A DNA stretch of 64,000 bases from Paenibacillus foliorum (GCF_013141765.1 NZ_WHOD01000049.1:1-64000), one strand, 5' to 3'; shown: positions 43,055 through 52,298, counted from the first letter of the stretch. Made by a program: numbers and translations. Notes: generated by a model from the letters alone, not told the origin.

Positions 43055-44176
43055 ATGAAAGCCATACTCGTTGATGATGAGTCGCTAGCACTTCGTGATC
43101 TGGAAAGGCAGCTAAGAAAAAACGCTCAGGTGGAAATCATAGGAGCTTACCAAGAAGGAAAATCCGCTCTCCAAGCTGCTTTTGACGAAGAACCAGATGT
43201 CGTATTTCTTGATATTGATATGCCAGAGCTAAGTGGGATTGAAGTTGCCGAACTGCTGCAAACCCGACTTCCGTTCATAAATATTGTCTTTGTTACTTCC
43301 TACGAGGAATTTGCTGTCAAAGCATTCGAGCTTAATGCGGTCGATTATATTCTTAAGCCGATCATACAAGAAAGACTGTCACGCACACTGGAGCGCCTTA
43401 TAAGCCTGACAGCTGCTACTGCTACCAAAGCCGATGATTCACAAGGCATCATTCGGTGTTTTCAATATCTTCAAATCGATTTCGATCATCCGAAGGCTAT
43501 TCAATGGCGTACAACGAAAGCTCAAGAGCTGTTCGCTTATCTGGTTCACCGCCGCTCTCATCCTGTGCGCAAGGATGTACTCATCGAGCTGCTATGGCCG
43601 GAAACCGATGCTCAGAAAGGCTTTACCCAGTTATATACAGCCATATACCAGATTCGTAAAACACTGCGCGACTTGGGGCTGGGGGCTCGTATTTTAAGTT
43701 CAGATAAAGGGTACAGGCTTGAGCTTAACGGCATGAAATTAGACACCGATGAATGGGAATCCAGCCTCCAAGCTGCTCCTTCAGTCACACCCGATGCGAT
43801 TCCCTATCATCTAGCTTTGCTTGACCAGTACCGTGGAGACTACTTGACCGATTACGATTATCTGTGGGCTGAAGGAGAACGTGAGAGGCTGCGTATCCTC
43901 TGGTATCAACATGCCGTTCAAGTAGGTCAAATATTAATAGACGAGGGAATGTTGGGTGAGGCGGTCATCCTGTATAACCGAATCCAATACTTGTTTCCGC
44001 ATGTGGGGGAAGTCTATTTTGTTCTCATGAAGCTGTATGACCAATGTAAGGATTGGACTTCCGTTGACAGGCAGTATGCCACCTTGAATAAAATGATTAA
44101 CGAGGAATTTGAAACGGAGCCTCAACCACATATCGTAAATTGGTATTCTAATTGGAAGCTATCGACTGTCAGGTAA
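43055..44176 (+). CDS. response regulator with C-terminal BTAD (SARP-like) domain, orphan
   Basis: The 373-residue protein has an N-terminal receiver domain (about 1-120). It carries DD at 7-8, the phosphoacceptor Asp53 in VVFLDIDMPELSG, Thr/Ser in FVTSYEEFAVKAF, and Lys in DYILKPI. A winged-helix segment follows (about 145-215, VRKDVLIELLWPETDAQKGFT). The bacterial transcriptional activator domain (BTAD, about 235-365) has TPR-like helices. This is the SARP-related family used in Paenibacillus as a two-component regulator. No histidine kinase gene is adjacent. It is divergent from the SLH gene, so direct control of that gene is possible. The start follows GGAGG. Confidence 0.9.
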   Translation: MKAILVDDESLALRDLERQLRKNAQVEIIGAYQEGKSALQAAFDEEPDVVFLDIDMPELSGIEVAELLQTRLPFINIVFVTSYEEFAVKAFELNAVDYILKPIIQERLSRTLERLISLTAATATKADDSQGIIRCFQYLQIDFDHPKAIQWRTTKAQELFAYLVHRRSHPVRKDVLIELLWPETDAQKGFTQLYTAIYQIRKTLRDLGLGARILSSDKGYRLELNGMKLDTDEWESSLQAAPSVTPDAIPYHLALLDQYRGDYLTDYDYLWAEGERERLRILWYQHAVQVGQILIDEGMLGEAVILYNRIQYLFPHVGEVYFVLMKLYDQCKDWTSVDRQYATLNKMINEEFETEPQPHIVNWYSNWKLSTVR

Positions 44177-44715
44177 ACCGTTTATTAAAAGTATGTTCAA
44201 AGATGCTAATATCGAGCAGGAAACGAGCTCTTGAAGCATCCCTCTGACCCAAGATCATAAGGAGCTCCTAAAGGGCTCACCGCCGATAAACAAAAAAACG
44301 CCTTGCGGCGTCCTTGGGTGTACAATTACGTTATGCGTTTTGCAGGGAGAATGTGGGGTCACGGCCGCTGCTTATCTAGGGATCGCGCCCACACTCTCTC
44401 ATTCTCTCCACCGTCTCACTCTAACGGAACGTCATTCCGCTATTTGTCTTGCATCCCATCAAATCATGATTGCACGGAACTACGATGCTTTATTCCGTCT
44501 CTTGCCAGTCCAAATACTACAATTTGACATAAATAGAGCATCGTACTTCCGTTCCATTTGAATGTTCACGTGTGCATAACAAAATAGCGTATCCACGTTC
44601 CTCAAGGCCACTGGCCATTTAAGAGGAACATTGGGAACCGGTTCGCTGTAGGTAAAGAAGGGTAAGCTTCGCTCACCCCAAACCCCAAAACACTTAAATT
44701 CTTATAAATGAACAA
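44177..44715. other. non-coding region rich in inverted repeats
   Basis: It is about 540 bp long with no credible gene (short ORFs here have no RBS and no recognisable protein). It contains an ACGCC/GGCGT hairpin at 44298-44311 and CGGAA/TTCCG at about 44425-44439. An imperfect 16-bp inverted repeat spans 44474-44489 and 44537-44552. A GTTCCTC/GAGGAAC stem lies near 44600-44630. It could be a decayed repeat element or a structured leader; I cannot assign it. Confidence 0.5.
44474..44552. repeat. imperfect inverted repeat in the non-coding region
   Basis: ACGGAACTACGATGCT (44474-44489) and AGCATCGTACTTCCGT (44537-44552) are complementary except for one central position, with a 47-nt loop. Function is unknown. 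Confidence 0.5.
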
Positions 44716-44745
44716 AAACAGACCGTGCGGCTGCACGGTCTGTTT
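44716..44745 (-). terminator. Rho-independent terminator of nadE
   Basis: AAACAGACCGTGC (44716-44728) pairs perfectly with GCACGGTCTGTTT (44733-44745) around GGCT. On the minus strand a T-run follows. It lies just after the nadE stop codon at 44751. Confidence 0.92.
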
Positions 44746-44750
44746 CCTAT

Positions 44751-45560
44751 TTATATCCCTGGAATCGGCTCACGCTTATGCGCCGTTTTTAAGTATTGCT
44801 TCTCCAGCTTCTCTTGTTCCTTAGGGTCAATAGTCTTACCTTCCAAATAAGCACTGTTCGCGCCATAAGTGATACCAAGCTCAGCTTCATCAGTCTGACC
44901 TTCCCACAGCCCTGCTGTTGGCGCTTTGTCCAACACGCTCTTCGGTACTCCCAGCTTGGCCGCAAGCTCCCTAACCTGGCGCTTGTTCAAAGTGCTGAGC
45001 GGTGTTATATCGACGGCTCCATCGCCATATTTCGTGAAGAATCCTGTTATGGCCTCTGATCCATGGTCAGTTCCGACTACCAGCAAATTAAGCTCGAATG
45101 CCAGCGCATATTGCAGCACCATCCGTGTTCTAGCCTTTACGTTGCCTTTGCCGCCTCGGCTCAAATGGCGGGAATCGCCAATTGATTTCAAGCCGAATTC
45201 AGCTTCTAACGCAATCTCATTGACTGCTTCTTCAATGTTTGTTTCGATCTTGTATTTCAAGTTAAAAGCTTCAGCTACAGCATAGCTGTCCGCGATATCC
45301 ACTTGTTCGCCGTAAGGCTGGAATACGCCAACCGTTTTATACTCTTTACCTTTTTCCTCCGTCAGTTCATCGGTCGCTTTGATGCACAGTCCTGTTGCCA
45401 CTGCACTGTCAATTCCTCCGCTAATGGCGATAAGCAGCCCGTTTACACCTGATTTGAGCACATAATCCTTTAAAAAATCAACTCTTTTGCGAATTTCTTC
45501 ATCGACATTGATTTCTGGCTTCACGCCAAGCTTAGCAATAATCTCCTGCTGCAGGCTCAT
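44751..45560 (-). CDS. nadE: NAD+ synthetase, ammonia-dependent
   Basis: NadE amidates nicotinate adenine dinucleotide to NAD+ with ATP. The 269-residue protein has the PP-loop SGGIDSAVATGLC (about 45-57) and an RTRMVLQYA block. It also has VVGTDHGSEAITGFFTKYGDGAVDITPLS and the C-terminal KAPTAGLWEGQTDE segment. There is no glutaminase domain, so it uses ammonia. The C-terminal HKREPIP is typical. The start lies after AGGTG. It is monocistronic with a strong terminator. Confidence 0.95.
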   Translation of the reverse strand: MSLQQEIIAKLGVKPEINVDEEIRKRVDFLKDYVLKSGVNGLLIAISGGIDSAVATGLCIKATDELTEEKGKEYKTVGVFQPYGEQVDIADSYAVAEAFNLKYKIETNIEEAVNEIALEAEFGLKSIGDSRHLSRGGKGNVKARTRMVLQYALAFELNLLVVGTDHGSEAITGFFTKYGDGAVDITPLSTLNKRQVRELAAKLGVPKSVLDKAPTAGLWEGQTDEAELGITYGANSAYLEGKTIDPKEQEKLEKQYLKTAHKREPIPGI

Positions 45561-45664
45561 CTTAAACGCACCTCTCCCACTCGTTTTCCTTTTAGTATAA
45601 TCCAGACGAAAAAGATTGCAAAGTGAAGTATGTAAAAACGATTCTCCGCCGTATAGAAAAAAAA

Positions 45665-45704
45665 ACTCCCTGTCTTACCGATACCATCGGCTGAAGACGG
45701 GAGT
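45665..45704 (-). terminator. Rho-independent terminator of the bacilliredoxin gene
   Basis: ACTCCC-GTCTT pairs with AAGAC-GGGAGT (one unpaired base), with CCGAT/ATCGG inside. On the minus strand TTTTTTTTC follows. Confidence 0.85.
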
Positions 45705-45727
45705 CTTGGTTTCAATAAGCTTAGGGC

Positions 45728-46162
45728 TTATTTGCAGTAATTTTCGAAAGCGCCAACCAAGTCAGCAGCAATCATGTCCGCAGAGCGGTCTTCGATTTGA
45801 TGACGTTGAATGAAATGCACCAATTGTCCATCCTTAAACAAAGCAATAGACGGGGAAGACGGCGGATATGGAGCCAAATACTCGCGTGCTTTAGCCGTTG
45901 CTTCTTTATCCTGACCAGCAAATACAGTAAACAATTGATCAGGCTTCACTTCATTCTGTAAAGCTTTGGCAACGCCTGGTCTGCATTGGCCTGCAGCGCA
46001 ACCACAGACGGAATTGACAATAACCAGTGCGGTTCCTTTGGAACCCTCTAGATTTTCAACCACTTCTTCCGGTGTGCGCAGCTCGGTAACCCCAATACGA
46101 GTTAAATCATCACGCATCGGTTGAACCATATCTTTCATGTATGACTCAAATGACATAGACAT
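45728..46162 (-). CDS. bacilliredoxin BrxA/BrxB family protein (YphP/YqiW)
   Basis: The 144-residue thioredoxin-fold protein has the diagnostic C-x-C motif in VNSVCGCAAGQCRPGV (about 51-66). It also has FTVFAGQDKEATAKAREYL and PPSSPSIALFKDG. Bacilliredoxins remove bacillithiol from S-bacillithiolated proteins after oxidative stress. The CGC active site and the BrxB-type C-terminus are present. The start follows GGAGTG. It lies alone with its own terminator. Which of BrxA or BrxB it is cannot be decided by eye. Confidence 0.93.
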   Translation of the reverse strand: MSMSFESYMKDMVQPMRDDLTRIGVTELRTPEEVVENLEGSKGTALVIVNSVCGCAAGQCRPGVAKALQNEVKPDQLFTVFAGQDKEATAKAREYLAPYPPSSPSIALFKDGQLVHFIQRHQIEDRSADMIAADLVGAFENYCK

Positions 46163-46270
46163 TATACTTTCACTCCTTTACCTACATATGGATTTACTAA
46201 TTATCATATGTTCTTATTATACAACGGTAGGAGATGAAAGCAAAGCAACCTTTTCCTTATTGAGCACCTT

Positions 46271-46717
46271 TTAATCTTTTCCAGCCTTATTAGTTTTAAC
46301 TGCAGCCTTGGCTGGGGCTTCATCACCTGCGCTGCCATCTACCTCACTATTGTAGGCTGGGTAGGCTACGTCTTTATCAGGGTGCATAAAAATACCGCTT
46401 TGAGGAGGAATGCCTTCTTCAAAAATATCGCGATTCTCCGCTGTATGGAATCCCACATCCTTAAAAGGATGCACCCACTCATCACCCGCCATAACTACAG
46501 GGTCAGTTTCTTTGCTCCATTGTTCTAAGGGTGAGTTCTCCGATTGATATATATGATCTCCAATAACTACGCCCTGCGAGTTAACAAATGGTTCACGCGG
46601 CCCCCTGCCCTCCAAAAACTGCGGCAAAAAATTAATTTCAAACGGATCCAGCTCGCTCTGATCCCCATTAATGGCTTTGTTGTCCTGTGTGGATTTTCCC
46701 TTCTCATTGCGATCCAT
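46271..46717 (-). CDS. DUF3905-like protein of unknown function
   Basis: The 148-residue soluble protein is acidic. Its core (about 22-100) reads DPFEINFLPQFLEGRGP, PFVNSQGVVIGDHIY, SPLEQWSKETDPVVMAGDEW and VHPFKDVGFHTAENRD. I recall this as DUF3905, found in Bacillales spore-formers, though I could not verify the name. The C-terminal 30 residues are Ala/Lys-rich and low complexity. It begins 55 bp after the 43-residue ORF upstream, so they may share a transcript. Confidence 0.75.
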   Translation of the reverse strand: MDRNEKGKSTQDNKAINGDQSELDPFEINFLPQFLEGRGPREPFVNSQGVVIGDHIYQSENSPLEQWSKETDPVVMAGDEWVHPFKDVGFHTAENRDIFEEGIPPQSGIFMHPDKDVAYPAYNSEVDGSAGDEAPAKAAVKTNKAGKD

Positions 46718-46772
46718 CCAGCTTCACTCCTTTATTTCACCTGAGTCCCTGCTTTTTAACACAAAGGGTTAC

Positions 46773-46904
46773 TTATACAGAGGGACGGTTAGGACCATCC
46801 AATTTTTTATCCGTGATAGTACTTGTCTCAGCCGAAGCAGCTTGTTTATTTTTTCGCGCCTGCTGCTCCTGCTCTTTGGAATTTGATGCTTGATTGCTTC
46901 CCAT
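46773..46904 (-). CDS. 43-residue polar protein, small spore-type candidate
   Basis: The ATG at 46904 has GGGAGA 8 nt upstream. The frame encodes 43 residues of very polar, Gln/Lys/Ser/Asn-rich sequence starting MGSNQASNSKEQEQQARKNK and ending DKKLDGPNRPSV. Composition resembles small acid-soluble or coat-associated spore proteins, but I cannot match a named Ssp family. It lies between a DUF3905-like gene and a polysaccharide deacetylase on the same strand. Confidence 0.6.
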   Translation of the reverse strand: MGSNQASNSKEQEQQARKNKQAASAETSTITDKKLDGPNRPSV

Positions 46905-46977
46905 GGTCTTTGTCTCCCTTCGCTTAGAGGTAGTTTAAAAAGTCCAATGTTAGTATGTGTACCCTAGAAAAATTCAA

Positions 46978-47961
46978 TCAAGGCTTCAAAAATTGGTAGG
47001 TAAATGAGTTTTTCCTCAATACCTCGAACCTGTATCCTTGACTTTTTAGATGAGCAATGACTGCAGGCAGCGCTGCTACGGTTGTAGTTTTCAAATCCAT
47101 GTCATGCATGAGCACGATAATTTTCGATTTACCTGCGCTGTTGCTTATTACGGAGTCTATGATGGATTGTTTGTCCTGCACAGGCGCAGCCGCATCTGTA
47201 GAGCTCACATTCCAGTCAAAGTATGAAATCCCAAGTTTCGACATTTCCCGGGTAATAGTTTTCATCACGTTTCGACCTCCGGCACGCCAGCTAAGCTGAT
47301 TATTCGACCCTCCAGGGTATCGTAGAACCTCAGGCTTCACGCCTACAGTTTCCTCCAAAAAGCGGTCCAGCCTATCAACATCTGCTTTGAATGCTTCTGC
47401 GGATTTATAAATTTGATTGTAATTATGAGTAAAGGTATGGTTACCTAGTGCATGGCCTTGGTTGACTATATTTTTGAGCTGTCGCTTGCTTTCTTCCGAA
47501 GTTTTGCCTATTACGAAAAAAGTCGCTTTGACCTCATACTCGTTTAAAATTTGTAAAATCCGTGGTGTGCTTAATGAGGGACCATCGTCAAACGTCAGGT
47601 AAGCCACTTTCCCCTCAACGGGCTTGTTAGAATTGGGGGTTATACTTTTTTCGGTATCCAGCTCCAGCTCCCGTGTATCGGGTCGTTGTGGACCTAGAAT
47701 TGCTGTATCCTCAGGAACAGGTTCAAGCTCAGGCTGAGATGGAACTGTTGCAAGATTGGGGGCAAAATCAGAACCATCAGAGCCTGCCGCAGATATGGGG
47801 TGCTCGATATTTTTTATTTCATAACGCTCGAATCCCGAGCTTCGTTCGCGTAATGCGGCAGATGAATCGGCAGCTCGCTTCTCCGGTTTATTACCTGGTA
47901 TGAGCAACGGAATCAGCCCCGCACAAACGACGGCAAGTGCCCACAGCAACGGTTTTTTCAT
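46978..47961 (-). CDS. polysaccharide deacetylase (NodB family), secreted
   Basis: The 327-residue protein has a signal peptide or anchor (KKPLLWALAVVCAGLIPLL) and a ~100-residue polar linker. A NodB deacetylase domain follows (about 120-320). Motif 1 is VAYLTFDDGPSLSTPRIL with the metal Asp, motif 2 is GNHTFTHNY (two His), and motif 3 is VLRYPGGSNN. VLMHDMDLKTTTVAALP gives the C-terminal His. Such enzymes deacetylate peptidoglycan or exopolysaccharide N-acetylglucosamine. It is probably on the outer membrane face. The start follows GGGAGGA. Confidence 0.92.
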   Translation of the reverse strand: MKKPLLWALAVVCAGLIPLLIPGNKPEKRAADSSAALRERSSGFERYEIKNIEHPISAAGSDGSDFAPNLATVPSQPELEPVPEDTAILGPQRPDTRELELDTEKSITPNSNKPVEGKVAYLTFDDGPSLSTPRILQILNEYEVKATFFVIGKTSEESKRQLKNIVNQGHALGNHTFTHNYNQIYKSAEAFKADVDRLDRFLEETVGVKPEVLRYPGGSNNQLSWRAGGRNVMKTITREMSKLGISYFDWNVSSTDAAAPVQDKQSIIDSVISNSAGKSKIIVLMHDMDLKTTTVAALPAVIAHLKSQGYRFEVLRKNSFTYQFLKP

Positions 47962-48183
47962 GGCAGTCCTCCCAAGACCGGAATAGTACCATTATTATGG
48001 CTCTAGGACCCGCTCCGCCATCTGTAGGAATACTGGTTGCACTGGGATAAATATGAAGATTAGCCGGCAAATTGCCTAAGGCTTATAAAAACGATAAAAT
48101 GTACAGTACAATCAATCGGCGAACGCACAGGTAACCAAGGAACCTCTTTCATTACCTTTTGTTTTCTGTAAAGGAGCTTTTCA

Positions 48184-49446
48184 ATGTACGATATTATTAT
48201 AATTGGCGGCGGTTCTGCAGGACTAATGGCAAGCATAGCTGCAAGCGAATACGGGGCTAAGGTTTTATTGCTGGACAAAGGGGATAAGCTGGGTCGTAAG
48301 CTCGGCATTTCCGGTGGAGGGCGCTGTAATGTTACGAACAATAAGGATCTGGATGAATTAATAAAGCATATTCCGGGGAATGGGCGTTTCCTGTACAGTT
48401 CATTCGCTAATTTTAGCAATAAGGACATTATCGCTTTTTTTGAAGATATGGGAATCAAGCTAAAAGAAGAAGACCGCGGCAGAATGTTTCCTGTGACGGA
48501 CAAAGCAAAGACTGTTGTAGACGCATTAATAAACAAAGTTCGAAGCCAAGGCGTTCACATAAGAGGAAATAGCCCTGTTCAAGAGGTGCTGTATAGGGAT
48601 GAGAGGACTGCCGGAGTCCGATTAAAATCGGGAGAAACCATCAGCAGCAAATCGGTAATTGTTGCAACGGGGGGTAAATCCGTCCCTCATACGGGTTCAA
48701 CCGGAGACGGCTACGCATGGGCTGAAAAAGCTGGTCATTCCATATCCGAGCTCTATCCGACCGAAGTCCCCCTGACCTCCAATGAGCCATTTATTAGAAG
48801 CAAAGAGCTCCAAGGACTATCTCTAAGAGACATTACATTGTCCGTCTGGAACCCCAAAGGTAAAAAGCTTATCGAGCATGAGGGAGATATGATCTTCACA
48901 CACTTTGGCATTTCAGGACCGGCAACCCTGCGCTGCAGTCAATTTGTTGTAAAAGCTCTCAAACAGTTTAATGTGCCCACTATTGCTGTAACGTTGGACA
49001 TCCTCCCGGACAAGAGCCTTCAGGAGGTGTTCGATTACACATTGCAGCTGGCCAAAGAAAATCCCAAGAAGGCAATCAAAAATTTACTTAAGACCATCCT
49101 GCCCGATCGGATGATACCGCTCCTATTGCATAAAGCCCAGCTGAAGGAAGACATCACCTACGACAACATCCCCAAACAGCAATGGATGGAGCTGTGCAAG
49201 CTTATCAAAGCATTTCCTATAGCTGCTAATGGCTCCCTTTCCATCGAAGAAGCCTTTGTAACAGGCGGGGGCGTAAATCTTAAGGAAGTAGATCCAACTA
49301 CAATGGAATCCAAGTTAACCGGCGGCTTGTATTTCTGCGGAGAAATACTGGATATACACGGTTATACAGGCGGCTACAATATATCCGCGGCTTTCTCAAC
49401 CGGGTATACGGCGGGAAAAAGCGCAGCGCAGTCATTACATGGATAA
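48184..49446 (+). CDS. HI0933/BaiN-type flavoprotein oxidoreductase
   Basis: The 420-residue protein has an N-terminal FAD-binding GGGSAGLMASIAASEYGAKV and the HI0933 hallmark RKLGISGGGRCNVTN (about 40-54). A GGKSVPHTGSTGDGYAWAEKAGH block follows. The C-terminal FAD site is LYFCGEILDIHGYTGGYNISAAFSTG. Members are conserved NAD(P)/FAD enzymes of broad distribution, with BaiN as a bile-acid example, but most have no known substrate. The start follows AAAGGAG. It stands alone on the plus strand between two minus-strand operons. Confidence 0.9.
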   Translation: MYDIIIIGGGSAGLMASIAASEYGAKVLLLDKGDKLGRKLGISGGGRCNVTNNKDLDELIKHIPGNGRFLYSSFANFSNKDIIAFFEDMGIKLKEEDRGRMFPVTDKAKTVVDALINKVRSQGVHIRGNSPVQEVLYRDERTAGVRLKSGETISSKSVIVATGGKSVPHTGSTGDGYAWAEKAGHSISELYPTEVPLTSNEPFIRSKELQGLSLRDITLSVWNPKGKKLIEHEGDMIFTHFGISGPATLRCSQFVVKALKQFNVPTIAVTLDILPDKSLQEVFDYTLQLAKENPKKAIKNLLKTILPDRMIPLLLHKAQLKEDITYDNIPKQQWMELCKLIKAFPIAANGSLSIEEAFVTGGGVNLKEVDPTTMESKLTGGLYFCGEILDIHGYTGGYNISAAFSTGYTAGKSAAQSLHG

Positions 49447-49464
49447 TTATGCGAAACACTGCAT

Positions 49465-50547
49465 TTACTCGAATGAATACATAGCTGCTTCCTTTTTTAC
49501 TGTATTGTTATCGGTATCTTTAATATTTAATGATACCTTCTCATGTAAACGAAAACGAAGGGGAGAAACAATCTCCCATTGTTCTTGTCCCACTTGAATA
49601 TGATAATGAAACTCTTTTCCCTGAAATTGAATGTTAACCACTTCACCTTGAATTCCCGGGAGGGTTATCGGGTTCAATTCAAATTGATCCGGTCTAAGCG
49701 GATACAGGCCGCTTGCTTTAAAATCCTCGGCCACTTGCTGGCCCTGCCATACCCAAGTACCGTCAGATCCATGAGGTACGAAAACATCATGATTCCATCG
49801 ACCACGGATAAGGTTAGCCTTCGAGACGAATTTGGCGACAAATTCGGTTTGCGGCCGCAGGTAGATTTCCTCAGGTGTTCCGACTTGCTCAACATATCCG
49901 TTCTTCATTACAACGATCCTATCTGCCATAGCCAGCGCCTCACCCTGATCATGCGTCACATAGACGATTGCCGATCCGGTTTGCCTGTGAATGGACTGAA
50001 TTTCCCGCCGCATATCCATTCGCAGCATAGCATCCAGACTGCTTAACGGCTCATCCATCAATAGAATAGATGGTTCAGCTGCGATGGCTCTGGCAAGTGC
50101 AACCCTCTGCTTTTGTCCCCCCGATAATTCATGAGGCATACGTTTCCCCAATTCAGACAGCCCCACCATATCCAGCACCTTGGAGATTCGCTCTTTTTCA
50201 TGGGTACGAATGGCATTCGGGGTTTCATTATGATGTCGAATAGGAAAACGAACATGCTCCATGACATTCATATGAGGCCACAAGGCGAATGCTTGAAATA
50301 CCATTCCGATTCTTCTCTTTTCCGGTGGCAGTACGAACCCAGGCTTAGCTACAGATACCTTGTTCATATGAATCTCGCCGGATGTAGGCTGCTCAAATCC
50401 AGCCAGCAGCCTCAGCAAGGTCGTTTTCCCACAGCCCGAAGGACCCAGAATAGCCACAAATTCTCCGTCCTCTATAGTGAGATTTACCGAAGATAATGCT
50501 TCAAAGCTTCCGAACTTTTTGCTCACCTGAATCAATTCAATGCTCAT
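49465..50547 (-). CDS. ABC transporter ATP-binding protein (FbpC-type)
   Basis: The 360-residue ATPase has Walker A GPSGCGKTTLLRLLAG, the ABC signature LSGGQKQRVALARAIAAEPSILLMDEPLSSLD with Walker B, and the switch His in VTHDQGEALAMAD. A C-terminal TOBE-like regulatory domain (about 240-355) has the Fbp/AfuC shape. It overlaps the permease gene by 4 bp (ATGA), so the three genes form one operon. The Walker and signature motifs are intact. Confidence 0.93.
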   Translation of the reverse strand: MSIELIQVSKKFGSFEALSSVNLTIEDGEFVAILGPSGCGKTTLLRLLAGFEQPTSGEIHMNKVSVAKPGFVLPPEKRRIGMVFQAFALWPHMNVMEHVRFPIRHHNETPNAIRTHEKERISKVLDMVGLSELGKRMPHELSGGQKQRVALARAIAAEPSILLMDEPLSSLDAMLRMDMRREIQSIHRQTGSAIVYVTHDQGEALAMADRIVVMKNGYVEQVGTPEEIYLRPQTEFVAKFVSKANLIRGRWNHDVFVPHGSDGTWVWQGQQVAEDFKASGLYPLRPDQFELNPITLPGIQGEVVNIQFQGKEFHYHIQVGQEQWEIVSPLRFRLHEKVSLNIKDTDNNTVKKEAAMYSFE

Positions 50548-52298
50548 AATTGAACTCCTTTTTTCATTTGGACTTTTTGCACGACATGCAAAACTCCCAT
50601 TCCAGCAGCAATCAAAACAACAATCAAAGAGGATAATGCAGTGGAATAAACCGAATCTCCTGCCTGTTCAAAGTTAAATATGGTAACGCCTATCGTTTGA
50701 GATCCCGATGACCATAGAAGAGCTGACACAGTTAACTCCGTGAGTGCCGTCAAGAATACAAGGAAAGCCCCGCTCAGCAATCCTGGCAGCAGCAACGGCA
50801 GCAGGACAAACACCCATTTTCTCCACCCGTTAGCTCCAAAAATATGGGCAGCTTCTTCCATGGAAACATCAATCTGCATGAAAGCAGTAATGCTCGCCCG
50901 AACCTGCAAAATGAGGAACCGACAAACATAGGCGATAAATAAAATACGTATAGAGCCATAAATGCCAGGGTTCCAGCCGGGTATAGGCTCCATCCAGGTA
51001 AAGATCATCGACAAACCGAAAACAATCCCGGGAAGCGCGAAGGGAATGCCAATGATGATTTCAGCTGTTTTGGTAAACCAAGAGGGTCGGCGAACCCGTA
51101 AATAGGCGAGCAGCGTACCTATTACTAAACAGACCACAAGTGTCGTTACTGATAGCGTAAAGCTATTTTGAATCGATTTCCACACTTTGGGATTCTCCAG
51201 CAGGATGTATCTATAGTGAGAAAACGTTAAATTACTGAGCTCAAAGGGCAATCCATAAGCTTTCTTCAGAGAGGTTACGACCATCGACAACAAAGGTACG
51301 ACCGTAACCAACGTCAATAAAGACCACAAGAGGATACTCACCCATTTACGAAATGGACCTAAATAATAGCGGGGATGTTCATCGACCTGTACGGTGTCCG
51401 TTACTTTTATTTTTCTGATCGAAAGCCACTGAAGAAGTGTGCCCATCACGGCAAATACACCTAAAATTACAGATAAGGAAGCACCCCTCGCAAACGCCGT
51501 TGGACCGAATCCGATAATTTCCTCATAAATTAGAGTGCTTAGCACAGAAATATTAGCGGGAATACCCAAAAATGCAGGGATCCCGAAATTGTCCAGTCCA
51601 GCCAGGAATGCAAGCAACCCCCCGCTCGCCAAACCTGGTAATGCCATCGGAAGAGTGATTAATGCGAAAGTTTTGATCCTACCCGCTCCACTCGCTTTGG
51701 AAGCCCACTCCAAATCCCTCGGGATTTTCTTCAACACATCAACCGTCAGCATATAGACAAGCGGGAAATGATGGAGTCCCATAACAAAAATGATGCCGCC
51801 GTAGCTGTACATACTCCAAGGCTTGGCAGCCGGATCAAATAGATGAAGCGCATACGCCATTAATCCTTGAGTCCCCATAAAGGAGGACCATGAAAGGGTT
51901 AATACATAGGAAGGCAGAATAAAGGGAATCAGCATCGCCAAGTGCAGCACTTTTTTGTGTAAAAGATCCGTATAGGCCATCAGCCAAGCAGCGACAACAC
52001 CTAAGAAAACGGACAAAAGCGTGGACCCTAGCACAATAATAAAAGTATCCTTTAACGACTTCCAGGTTCGGGCTTGTTGAAGAATCTCCATATAGTTTCC
52101 TAAGGAAAATCCTGTTTTAACCTGAATGCTTAAATAGAGTAATTTAACTATAGGCACAAGGAAGAAAATAATAAGGAATAGGACACCTATCAAGCTCCAG
52201 AGCTTCTTGCCGACAAAAAAAGAAGAAAACAGAAGATCGAATCGGATCTCCCGTCTGCTTCCCTTCGTCTGATTGTTAGGTAAGTTAGAATTAGTCAT
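50544..52298 (-). CDS. ABC transporter permease (FbpB-type fused two-domain)
   Basis: The 584-residue protein has about 12 membrane helices in two homologous halves, each with the BPD_transp_1 coupling motif: EWASKASGAGRIKTFALITLPMALPG and EEAAHIFGANGWRKWVFVLLPLLLPG. Fused permeases of this kind serve Fbp/AfuB iron or phosphonate-type importers. The ATG at 52298 has GGAG at 9 nt. It is followed by the ATPase with a 4-bp overlap and preceded 19 bp by the binding-protein gene. Confidence 0.93.
   Translation of the reverse strand: MTNSNLPNNQTKGSRREIRFDLLFSSFFVGKKLWSLIGVLFLIIFFLVPIVKLLYLSIQVKTGFSLGNYMEILQQARTWKSLKDTFIIVLGSTLLSVFLGVVAAWLMAYTDLLHKKVLHLAMLIPFILPSYVLTLSWSSFMGTQGLMAYALHLFDPAAKPWSMYSYGGIIFVMGLHHFPLVYMLTVDVLKKIPRDLEWASKASGAGRIKTFALITLPMALPGLASGGLLAFLAGLDNFGIPAFLGIPANISVLSTLIYEEIIGFGPTAFARGASLSVILGVFAVMGTLLQWLSIRKIKVTDTVQVDEHPRYYLGPFRKWVSILLWSLLTLVTVVPLLSMVVTSLKKAYGLPFELSNLTFSHYRYILLENPKVWKSIQNSFTLSVTTLVVCLVIGTLLAYLRVRRPSWFTKTAEIIIGIPFALPGIVFGLSMIFTWMEPIPGWNPGIYGSIRILFIAYVCRFLILQVRASITAFMQIDVSMEEAAHIFGANGWRKWVFVLLPLLLPGLLSGAFLVFLTALTELTVSALLWSSGSQTIGVTIFNFEQAGDSVYSTALSSLIVVLIAAGMGVLHVVQKVQMKKGVQL

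Noticed and set aside
44303..44561. two short plus-strand ORFs in the gap after the response regulator
   Set aside because: They overlap each other in different frames, have no ribosome binding site, and encode no recognisable sequence; they sit on inverted repeats.
42932..44660. 13-mer GTAGGTAAAGAAG found both near 42932 and near 44647
   Set aside because: A match of this length is expected by chance between distant points in 64 kb when all pairs are considered. No flanking similarity was found.
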